From positions 496,001 to 560,000 of the forward strand of contig NZ_VTWU01000002.1 in assembly GCF_008727865.1 (NCBI RefSeq): a DNA stretch of 64,000 nucleotides, written 5' to 3'. The translations under genes and the position numbers were made by a program. The DNA comes from Hymenobacter busanensis. GTDB lineage: Bacteria > Bacteroidota > Bacteroidia > Cytophagales > Hymenobacteraceae. The notes under the pieces were generated by a model, which was not told the origin of the DNA, made no database searches, and saw only the letters and a list, made by a program, of their open reading frames with translations. Of the stretch, positions 27,533 through 34,247 are shown in pieces (the stretch's first letter is position 1; each line of letters begins with the position of its first letter).

Positions 27533-28414
27533 ATGAAAACAGACACCATCCTCATTACCGGCGCTACGGGCACGGTAGGCTCTGAACTCGTCCGGGCACT
27601 GGCCAACCGCGGGGCCACCGTGCGGGCCGGGGTGCACTCCGTCATCAAAGGCGACCGGCTCAAGCACCTGAATCCCGAAGTGCAATTAGTGGAGCTGGCT
27701 TTCGAACGCCCCGAGACACTCGTGCCGGCCTTCACTGGCGTCGACCGGGTGTTTCTCATCACGCCGTTTTCGCCCGAGCAGGTAGCCGTTGCCCGGCAGC
27801 TCATTGATGCCGCCAAAGCCGCCGGCGTCAAGCAGGTTGTGAAACTATCGGCACTGGGCGCCGAGGCCGAGCCCGGCATTCAGCTGGGGCGCTGGCACCG
27901 CGAAGCCGAGCAATATCTGGCGCAAAGCGGCTTGTCGTACGCTATTGTGCGGCCCAGCAGCTTCATGCAGAATTTCATCACCTACCACGCCGACGGCATC
28001 AGGCAGCAAGGTGCTATTTACCTGCCGCTCGGCCAGGGCCGCCTCAGCTACATCGACGCGCAGGATATTGCCGCTGCCGCCGCCGCCATCTTGCTCGACG
28101 ACCCGATTCGCCACCACGGCCGCGCCTACCCACTCACCGGCTCCGAAGCGTTGTCGACCGACGAGGTAGCTCGCATCATCGGTCAAGCCGCTGGCCGCGA
28201 CGTGCGCTACGTCGACCTGCCCGAGGATGCAGCCCGCCAGGGTATGCAAGGCGCTCCGCAGTGGCTTGTTGATGCCATGATGGAACTGAACGCCATCGGC
28301 AAAGCCGGATACGCCGCCACCGTGGCGCCTGATCTGGAACGGTTAACAGGTCGCCCGGCCCGCACTTTCGCCGAGTTTGCCCAAGACCACCGCACCGCGT
28401 TTGCGGCGGCGTAG
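27533..28414 (+). CDS. NmrA-type NAD(P)H-binding oxidoreductase (atypical SDR)
   Basis: 293 residues. The nucleotide-binding motif ILITGATGTVGSELVRAL opens the protein, followed by VDRVFLITPFSPEQ, KQVVKLSALGAEA and YAIVRPSSFMQNF. The usual SDR Tyr-x3-Lys pair is absent, as in the NmrA/azoreductase-like and quinone-reductase-2 group, which sense or use NAD(P)H. Substrate unknown. The C-terminal half (PLTGSEALSTDEVARIIGQA) fits the same group. A bidirectional terminator follows. Confidence 0.87.
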   Translation: MKTDTILITGATGTVGSELVRALANRGATVRAGVHSVIKGDRLKHLNPEVQLVELAFERPETLVPAFTGVDRVFLITPFSPEQVAVARQLIDAAKAAGVKQVVKLSALGAEAEPGIQLGRWHREAEQYLAQSGLSYAIVRPSSFMQNFITYHADGIRQQGAIYLPLGQGRLSYIDAQDIAAAAAAILLDDPIRHHGRAYPLTGSEALSTDEVARIIGQAAGRDVRYVDLPEDAARQGMQGAPQWLVDAMMELNAIGKAGYAATVAPDLERLTGRPARTFAEFAQDHRTAFAAA

Positions 28415-28490
28415 CGAATCGCCGACTAGCTGTCCGTGGTCGTGTACCTACAATACTCGGCAGCCACCGGTGAATGATTCTCCATTGGCA

Positions 28491-28529
28491 ACAAAAAAGG
28501 CTTTCTGCACTGCAGAAAGCCTTTTTTGT
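28491..28529. terminator. Bidirectional terminator, NmrA-type gene / low-complexity gene
   Basis: A near-perfect palindrome, ACAAAAAAGGCTTTCTGCA on the left and its complement on the right, with A- and T-runs at the ends, between two converging genes. Confidence 0.9.
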
Positions 28530-28546
28530 TATCGGTCAATTACCAC

Positions 28547-30256
28547 TTAGTAGCGGTCATCGTCGTCGCGGCCGCTGTTGCGGCGCGGCGCAGAGCCGTA
28601 GTCCGAATCGTCGTTCGATTGGTTGCGGTAACTGTTGCGGTTTCCTTGGCCGTAGTTGCGGTTGCGGTCCTGCGAGTCATAGTCGCCGCGCGAGGCCGAG
28701 CCCGTGCGCGAGTTACGGTTCGACGAATCGTACTCGTCGTTGTAGGAGCCGCCGCGCGAGCCGTAGCCTTCGCCGGAGTTGCCGCCGTAGCCACCCTGGC
28801 CCTGGTTGTAGCCGCTGCGTGAGCCGTAGTTCTCGTTTTGTGAGCCGTACGACGAACCCGAGCGGCCCGAGCCGTACCGGTCGTCGTTGTAGCCGCCGCC
28901 GTAGCCACCGCCCATGTTGCCGCCGCTCATGCCGCGGTTGCCGCGGCCGTAGTCGTCGCCTTGCTGCATGTTGCTGCCGCCGTAGTTACGGCCGCTGTAG
29001 TCGCCGCCCTGCGAGCCGTAGGTATCCTGGTAGCCGCCGCCCATGCTCTGCGAACGGCCCGAGCCGGAATAGTCGCCGCCACGCGACGGGCGGTAATCCT
29101 CGTGCTGGTTGCGACGGCCGTACTGGCTGTCGTCGCCTTGGCCGTAGCCACCGCGCATGCCTTGGCCGCCGCGGTTGCTCATGCCCCCGCCCATCGACGA
29201 GCGGCCGTAATCTTCGCTGTAGCCCTGGCTGCGGCCGTAGTTAGAGCCGTTGTCGTTGTTGTAGTCGTTGCGGCCCATGTTGCCTTGCGAGCCGCGGCCG
29301 TAGTCGCCACCTTGGCTGCCGTAGCCTCCCTGGTCGTTGCGGTTGCTCATGCCTCCTTGGCTTTGGCTGCCGTAGCCGCGCTCCTGATAGCCGTAGGAGT
29401 CGCGCATGCCTTGGCCGCCGCTCATGTTGCCTTGGTGCATGTCCTGCGAGCCGCGACCGTAGCTGCCGCTGTAGCCGCCCTGATTGCCGTAGCCACCTTG
29501 GCCCTGGTACTCGTCGCGGCCGCTGTACTGGCCGTAGGAGTTGCCTTGGCCGCCGCGGTTGTACTGATCCTGCCCGTACTCGTTGCCGCGCGAGCGGGTG
29601 TCGTAGTCGCGGTTTTGATTGCCGTAACCACCCTGGGTATTGCCGGAGCCCTGGCTACCGTATTCGCCACGCCCCGAGCCGCTGTACATATTTTCGTCCC
29701 GGTCACGGTCGTTGTAGCTGCCCTGGGTGCTGTTGCCGAAGTTGCCGCCGTAGTTGCCGCGGCTTTCGGAGTTGCTATCCATGCCGCCGCTGTTTTGCTG
29801 GCTGCCCGACATCGACAAAGAGTCCTGGTTTTGGCTGCGGCTGCTCGACGAAGACGACGAGCCTTTGCTGCCCGATTTCTTGGCCGTGGCCGACGTGCCG
29901 CTGGCACCCGTAGCGCTGGTAGCGCCCGATTTGCTGCTCGACGATTTGCTGCCGCTGGCAGATGATTTGCCCGTGCTGGCGCCACTCGTACGGCTGGTGC
30001 TGCCGCTCTTGCCAGCCGACACCGCTCCCTGGCCCATGCTCGTTTGCGAGTCGGCCAGCGACTGGCTGGAAACACTCGAGCCTGACGTACGGTTGCTGTC
30101 AGTGCTGCCGCTGGTCAGGCTCGTGGTAGAACCAGATTGATTGGTGCCGGAGTTCATGCCGCCGGTCGATGTCGAGCCGGAAGCCGAAGTACCCGACTGC
30201 ATCGAACCGGCATTCTGGTTCTTGGCGTCGTTCTGATTTTTGGTGTTGTCAGCCAT
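28547..30256 (-). CDS. Gly/Ser/Tyr/Gln/Arg-rich low-complexity protein, FUS-like
   Basis: 569 residues from the ATG at 30256 (MADNTKNQNDAKNQN); no signal peptide, so probably cytoplasmic. Residues 1-161 are Ser/Thr/Gly/Ala with scattered Lys and Arg (for example SGSKSSSSKSGATSATGASG). Residues 162-569 are built from short motifs such as QGGYGSQGGDYGRGSQ, with about 47 Tyr by hand count, many RG, GRG and SGR steps, and no Leu, Ile, Val, Trp, Cys or Lys at all. This is the make-up of prion-like FUS-type domains mixed with RGG-like segments, which condense and bind RNA in eukaryotes; here such a role is inference. I recognise no folded domain. It is real coding sequence: the frame is open throughout, ends at a terminator, and the opposite-strand frames are by-products of the repeats. 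A palindrome lies about 100 bases upstream. Confidence 0.8.
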   Translation of the reverse strand: MADNTKNQNDAKNQNAGSMQSGTSASGSTSTGGMNSGTNQSGSTTSLTSGSTDSNRTSGSSVSSQSLADSQTSMGQGAVSAGKSGSTSRTSGASTGKSSASGSKSSSSKSGATSATGASGTSATAKKSGSKGSSSSSSSRSQNQDSLSMSGSQQNSGGMDSNSESRGNYGGNFGNSTQGSYNDRDRDENMYSGSGRGEYGSQGSGNTQGGYGNQNRDYDTRSRGNEYGQDQYNRGGQGNSYGQYSGRDEYQGQGGYGNQGGYSGSYGRGSQDMHQGNMSGGQGMRDSYGYQERGYGSQSQGGMSNRNDQGGYGSQGGDYGRGSQGNMGRNDYNNDNGSNYGRSQGYSEDYGRSSMGGGMSNRGGQGMRGGYGQGDDSQYGRRNQHEDYRPSRGGDYSGSGRSQSMGGGYQDTYGSQGGDYSGRNYGGSNMQQGDDYGRGNRGMSGGNMGGGYGGGYNDDRYGSGRSGSSYGSQNENYGSRSGYNQGQGGYGGNSGEGYGSRGGSYNDEYDSSNRNSRTGSASRGDYDSQDRNRNYGQGNRNSYRNQSNDDSDYGSAPRRNSGRDDDDRY

Positions 30257-30351
30257 GATGAGGGTGTTTTGGGTGAAAAGATGGGGAAACAAAAAGTGCC
30301 TATCCTATACGCTGCGCATTCTGCCGAGTTCCGTTTTTTGCACACTTTCAT

Positions 30352-30370
30352 ACATAGTAAAATACTATGT
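30352..30370. promoter_or_regulatory. Operator-like palindrome upstream of the low-complexity gene
   Basis: ACATAGTA-AAA-TACTATGT, perfect 8-base arms around three bases, AT-rich, about 96 bases before the ATG at 30256. Size and symmetry suit a dimeric repressor or activator. No exact -7 box is seen nearby. Confidence 0.45.
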
Positions 30371-30424
30371 TTCCCCATTGCCTGGTCCGTTGTTTTCTAC
30401 GCGCAACCAAGTTCGTCACCGCCC

Positions 30425-30461
30425 AAAAACAAACCAGCCACTGCGGGAGGGCAGTGGCTGG
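30425..30461 (-). terminator. Terminator after gldH
   Basis: CCAGCCACTGC (30434-30444) and GCAGTGGCTGG (30451-30461) pair; read on the minus strand the stem is followed by a T-rich TTTGTTTTTG. It ends the ricT-gldH transcript. Confidence 0.85.
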
Positions 30462-30483
30462 CTTCAGGTAAAAAACAAGCTTG

Positions 30484-30993
30484 TTAAGGCGTGTCGGGTG
30501 CTTTTTCATTGGCTTTGACTACCCGTACGCCCATAGCCATGATGCCCGGCAATACGTCCTGCCGCATGTACTGCTCCAGCACCACGGTGTAGGTACCGGG
30601 GCGCGCAAACCGCTGCTTCGGAAGGGCCAGAAACTGGTGGTCGAAAATGTCGCCGGTGCCGTCGCCGAGTGGTTCGCCGGTCTTGGGGTCCATCAGAACC
30701 ATGTGGTGCAAAAGCCGCGACACCACTTGCCCGTCGGGCCCCGTGAGTGTGTGCTTCACATACAGGTTGTAGTAGCCGTAGGCCGAGGCGTTGCGCACAT
30801 TGAAATACACGTCGTACAACTGCGTGGTGTCCTGAATATCGAACGAAAACGAGGGCTTGTTCTGCACCGACCACGCATAGTCGGGCAGGTCGATGTTGGT
30901 TTCGTACACCCGGTTTGGGTCGCAGGCCACCAATAGCGGCAGCACCAGCAGCCACAGCATCGCACGCAACAGGGCAAGGTTGTTCATCGGCAT
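30484..30993 (-). CDS. gldH: Gliding motility lipoprotein GldH
   Basis: 169 residues. A lipoprotein signal (MLWLLVLPLLVACDPNRVYE) has its lipobox Cys in VAC. The mature part carries the GldH pattern: YETNIDLPDYAWSVQNKPSF, YDVYFNVRNASAYGYYNLYV, LLHHMVLMDPKTGEPLGDGTGD with IFDHQF, and the ending PGTYTVVLEQYMRQDVLPGI. GldH is required for gliding in Flavobacterium and is kept in non-gliding Bacteroidetes. It starts 3 bases after the ricT stop codon, so the two are translationally linked; ATG 30987 is an alternative start. Confidence 0.92.
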   Translation of the reverse strand: MPMNNLALLRAMLWLLVLPLLVACDPNRVYETNIDLPDYAWSVQNKPSFSFDIQDTTQLYDVYFNVRNASAYGYYNLYVKHTLTGPDGQVVSRLLHHMVLMDPKTGEPLGDGTGDIFDHQFLALPKQRFARPGTYTVVLEQYMRQDVLPGIMAMGVRVVKANEKAPDTP

Positions 30994-30996
30994 GGG

Positions 30997-32529
30997 CTAC
31001 GAAGCAGCTGGTGGAGGAGTTGAACCGCCGCCTTCGCCCCCGCTCCGGCGGCCGCCGCGCCGCGAACGGCTGCTGCGGCCCGACCGTTCGGCGGCTCCGC
31101 TGTCAGCTGCCGGTTTTGGTGTCCCCGGCGCCGCACCGTCGGCCGATGGCGACGCGTTGCGGAAACGTGGGTCGAAGCGCGGCGTGGGCCGCTCGGGCCG
31201 TGGCGCGTCGTTGCTGGCGCCGCTGCGGGCCCCACGGCGGCTACCCGAACGGCTGCCTTTCGGGGCCCGTCCTTCGGCTCCTTCAGAAGGCGTAGCTACG
31301 CCCGTGGGCTCGGGCCTCGGCTTGGGTTCCGGCCGCGGCATTGGGGCCGACTTCGGGACCGAAGCAGTGGGCTTGGGTAGCGCATTGCCCGGAGCGGTAG
31401 TGGTGGTAGGCTTCTTCTTGCGCTTGCTGCGCTTGACGCCTTTTATTTTGTCGTCGAGGCGGTCGAGGGAGCCTTCCACGTGGTCCTGCACGCTGGGCGT
31501 GGGTTCGGCCTCAATCACCGGGGCCAGCAGCGCGTCCGGCTTCTCCCCGGCTTTGTTCAGCGTCTGGATTTCGCGCACGCGCTCGGCCGTGAGCATGTGC
31601 CAGTTGTTGTCGCCGCGGTAGGCAAACCACATGCGCTTCTTGAAGATGTCGGTCTTCTGCAGGAAGGCTTCGCCCTGCTGGGTTTGCAGGGGGCGCTGCA
31701 CTTGCGGAATGTCCTTCAGCGCGTCGAGGTAGGTATCGAGCTCGTAGTTGAGGCAGCACTTGAGCCGCCCACATTGGCCCGATAGTTTAGCCGGGTTCAG
31801 GCTCAGATTTTGGTAGCGTGCGGCGGTGGTACTCACGCTCTTGAACTCCGTCAGCCAGGTAGAGCAGCACAGCTCGCGCCCGCACGACCCGATACCGCCC
31901 AGGCGGCCGGCTTCGTGGCGCAACGAAATCTGGCGCATCTCTACCCGCACGCGGAATTCATCGGCGAGGCGCTTGATCAGGTCCCGAAAATCCACCCGGT
32001 CTTCGGCCGAGTAGAAGAATGTGGCACGGGTGCGGTCGGCCTGATACTCCACGTCGGAGAGTTTCATTTTCAGGCGCAACTCGTCGACGAGGGAGCGGGC
32101 CTTGAACATGGTGCCCAACTCCAGGTTTTGGGCGGCTTCAAACCTCTCGATGTCCTCGGCCGTGGCCACCCGCATGATGCCGCGAATGTCCTTGTGGTCG
32201 ACGGGCACCTTTTTCTTGCGCATCTGCAGACGCACCAGTTCGCCCTTCAGCGACACGTGGCCAAGGTGCCAGCCGTTGCCGCCGGTTTCCACCACCACGG
32301 CGTCGCCGGTGACGAGGGCCAAACGATGGGTATTGCGGAAAAACTCTTTGCGGCCGCCCTTGAAGCGCAGCTCGACGATATCGAATTCTTTGAAGTCGAC
32401 GGGCAGGTCTAGGTCCTGCAGCCAGTCGAAAACGTTGAGGCGGTTACAGCCTCCCGATGAGCAGCCCCCTTTGGAGCCGCAGCCAGACGTAGAGCATCCG
32501 CCCCCGCTGGAACATGAAGTGCAAGCCAC
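30997..32529 (-). CDS. ricT: RicT (YaaT/PSP1 family) with Cys-rich head and basic tail
   Basis: 510 residues. In Bacillus, RicT with RicA and RicF carries an iron-sulfur cluster and helps RNase Y mature mRNAs. The PSP1 core is intact (FDIVELRFKGGRKEFFRN, EVRLQMRKKKVP-like segment, RLADEFRVRVEMRQISLRHE). It holds two C-x4-C-C motifs, CGRELCC and CGRLKCC, the first at the known ligand position. Unusual parts: an N-terminal head with Cys at residues 3, 6, 12, 17, 23 and 28 in Gly/Ser repeats, and a C-terminal tail from about residue 365 that is Lys/Arg/Pro/Ser/Gly-rich, probably disordered and able to touch RNA. GTG start at 32529. First gene of the ricT-gldH operon; an exact -7 box lies 62 bases upstream. 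Confidence 0.92.
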   Translation of the reverse strand: MACTSCSSGGGCSTSGCGSKGGCSSGGCNRLNVFDWLQDLDLPVDFKEFDIVELRFKGGRKEFFRNTHRLALVTGDAVVVETGGNGWHLGHVSLKGELVRLQMRKKKVPVDHKDIRGIMRVATAEDIERFEAAQNLELGTMFKARSLVDELRLKMKLSDVEYQADRTRATFFYSAEDRVDFRDLIKRLADEFRVRVEMRQISLRHEAGRLGGIGSCGRELCCSTWLTEFKSVSTTAARYQNLSLNPAKLSGQCGRLKCCLNYELDTYLDALKDIPQVQRPLQTQQGEAFLQKTDIFKKRMWFAYRGDNNWHMLTAERVREIQTLNKAGEKPDALLAPVIEAEPTPSVQDHVEGSLDRLDDKIKGVKRSKRKKKPTTTTAPGNALPKPTASVPKSAPMPRPEPKPRPEPTGVATPSEGAEGRAPKGSRSGSRRGARSGASNDAPRPERPTPRFDPRFRNASPSADGAAPGTPKPAADSGAAERSGRSSRSRRGGRRSGGEGGGSTPPPAAS

Positions 32530-32590
32530 GGAAAAAATATCTATGTGTAAGCGGGCCCAAGACAGGCCCGACGGAAAATCCGGTTCCTAA

Positions 32591-32598
32591 CAAAGATA
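32591..32598 (-). promoter_or_regulatory. -7 box (TATCTTTG) for ricT-gldH
   Basis: CAAAGATA on the + strand is an exact TAnnTTTG on the minus strand, 62 bases upstream of the GTG start of ricT. Confidence 0.55.
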
Positions 32599-32974
32599 AG
32601 AAAACGGGCGCGGCAAGGCGCCGCGCGTCGTTGGGATGCGCCGATTGCTCTTTTTGCGTTGTGGCGCCTTCGGATGCCATGCCGGGCTACAGAAGCTGTT
32701 AGGGCAATTCCGTGCCAATTGTACTACGCCAACGAAGCAGCAACGATGGACCCAGAATTCATTTTGTTTTCACTTATGCAATAAATACAAATATAAACTT
32801 GGCTTAATATTAAGGACTAACCCCTCTGAACTCCGCTATGAATACATGAGCGCGCGCACGCATACCGTTGAAACATTTACAAGGTTCCACTAAAAAAATT
32901 TTGTTATTCTGAATTTTAGTCCGACTTTTTGGTCGTTCTTTTCACCAAACCCAACCAAACCAACCAAAACCTCT
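32599..32974. other. AT-rich non-coding region before the M57 peptidase
   Basis: About 375 bases with no supported gene, clearly AT-richer toward the right end. It must hold the promoter of the M57 gene, but no exact TAnnTTTG is present (nearest is TAAACTTG). The last 30 bases are a run of CCAAAC/CCAACC repeats (32943-32971) that forms the immediate leader. Confidence 0.55.
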
Positions 32975-33784
32975 ATGAAGCTTACCCAAATTTTACCCGC
33001 TCTGAGCATTGCTGCCTTCTCAATGGTGGCCTTCTCCTCGTGCCAGAAGAAAGAAGAAGTTCTTGCTAAAGACCAAATTTCGAAAGACGAGTTATCCAAA
33101 ATCCAAGCACTGGGCTTTACCTCGGCCGACGCCAAAAAAGTGGACGACGGTATTGTGGTGGAAGGCGACATCCTGCTGACTAAGGAAGTGCTGGCCAGCA
33201 AGCCGGAGAGCCAACTGCTCCGTGTTGGCGAAGATGAGCAATACCGCACCACCAACTTGGTACAGCGCCTGCCCCGCACGCTGACGGTAAAACTGATCGG
33301 CAGCTTCCCTTCTGCCTATGTATCGGCTGTGGATGAGGCCATCCGCCGCTACAACGCGGAGAACCTGCAGCTTCGCTTTACGCGCATCACCGGCAGCACC
33401 TCTGCTGATTTGCCCATTACTTCGCAGTACCTGGGTGCTGGCATCCTGGGCCAGTCGGGTGGCTTCCCCTCGGGTGGCAACCCCGCTCCTGGCTTCAAAC
33501 TGTCGCCGAGCGTAATCAACAGCACCAACGTTGGCTACATTGCCACCATCATGGCGCACGAAATGGGCCACTGCATTGGCCTGCGCCACACCGACTATTT
33601 CAACCGCGCATACAGCTGCGGTGGTGCAGCCTCCAACGAAGGTGCCAGCACGGTAGGCGCTATTCTCATCCCCGGTACGCCCTCGGGTGCCGACCCCAAC
33701 TCGTGGATGCTGGCCTGCGTTGGCAACGGTGTTAGCCGCCCGTTCAACTCCAACGACCGTATTGCCCTCAACTACCTCTACTAA
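32975..33784 (+). CDS. M57-type (dual-action HEIGH) zinc metalloprotease lipoprotein
   Basis: 269 residues. A lipoprotein signal ends in AFSSC with Cys23 as the lipidation site. The catalytic motif HEMGHCIGLRH (residues 195-205) is the extended HExxHxxGxxH of metzincin-like enzymes, preceded by NVGYIATIMA. Between them, AVDEAIRRYNAENLQLRFTR matches the M57 peptidase fold. It probably degrades proteins at the cell surface or in the periplasm. It has an unusual A/C-rich leader and a strong terminator, so it is a single-gene unit. Family assignment rests on the motif and overall layout. Confidence 0.85.
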   Translation: MKLTQILPALSIAAFSMVAFSSCQKKEEVLAKDQISKDELSKIQALGFTSADAKKVDDGIVVEGDILLTKEVLASKPESQLLRVGEDEQYRTTNLVQRLPRTLTVKLIGSFPSAYVSAVDEAIRRYNAENLQLRFTRITGSTSADLPITSQYLGAGILGQSGGFPSGGNPAPGFKLSPSVINSTNVGYIATIMAHEMGHCIGLRHTDYFNRAYSCGGAASNEGASTVGAILIPGTPSGADPNSWMLACVGNGVSRPFNSNDRIALNYLY

Positions 33785-33810
33785 GCCTCGCCGCTTAGCA
33801 GAACGCGAAA

Positions 33811-33846
33811 CGTCCCCTGGCTCGGCTGAGCCAGGGGACGTTTTTT
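33811..33846 (+). terminator. Intrinsic terminator after the M57 gene
   Basis: Thirteen-base arms CGTCCCCTGGCTC and GAGCCAGGGGACG with a four-base loop and six Ts. Confidence 0.93.
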
Positions 33847-34101
33847 GTTACCTAATACCGTGCTATACTGCCTGCTTGCTTGTAGCAATGCAGACTGTAC
33901 CGTTCTAAGCCGTACAGAGAATTGCGTTCTGCTGGCTTTAGGGTGAAGTAAAACCGCTTTATTCACCTCAGCCCCGCCCTATTCGCTCCGTTGAGCTAGC
34001 AGTATTGGCCTATGGGCGGATCGTGAGGAAACACTTCACCAGCGAGGCGAGCTTGCCTGTGTGGACAGTGAGGAAAAAGGTCTGTTTGGATAAAATTGAT
34101 A

Positions 34102-34184
34102 CGTCATGCTAAGCGCAGCCGAAGCAACGCTACCGCTTCGTTGTGTCTTTCGGTAACGTTGCTTCGACTGCGCTCAGCATGACG
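34102..34184. repeat. Palindromic intergenic element, 34-bp arms with three mismatches
   Basis: Left arm 34102-34135 (CGTCATGCTAAGCGCAGCCG...) and right arm 34151-34184 are reverse complements except at three positions. All three are A/C or C/A on the + strand, hence G-U pairs in minus-strand RNA, so an RNA read in the direction of the upstream subtilase gene keeps a continuous 34-bp stem. It shares the GTCATnCTGAGC...CGAAG core with 10901-11004. The rest of the 33847-34247 gap shows no gene. Confidence 0.88.
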
Positions 34185-34247
34185 TGCTTTTTTTGCCTCC
34201 ACGCGCCTAAGTGTAGCCGTTGGTAGTAAGGCAGGTCCGGCGACGTT

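Noticed and set aside
28961-29965. A 334-codon plus-strand frame rich in Ala and Val opposite the low-complexity gene
   Set aside because: It is the complement of Gly/Ser/Tyr/Arg codons in another frame. It has no domain, no start signal, and mirrors the repeats of the true minus-strand gene.
28547-30256. Repeat-rich DNA that could look like a CRISPR or tandem-repeat array
   Set aside because: Units are not constant in length or sequence, there are no unique equal-length spacers, and all variation respects one open reading frame.
30137-30518. Short plus-strand frames in the gap between the low-complexity gene and gldH
   Set aside because: They overlap the real gene start, the palindrome and a terminator, and show no export or domain features.
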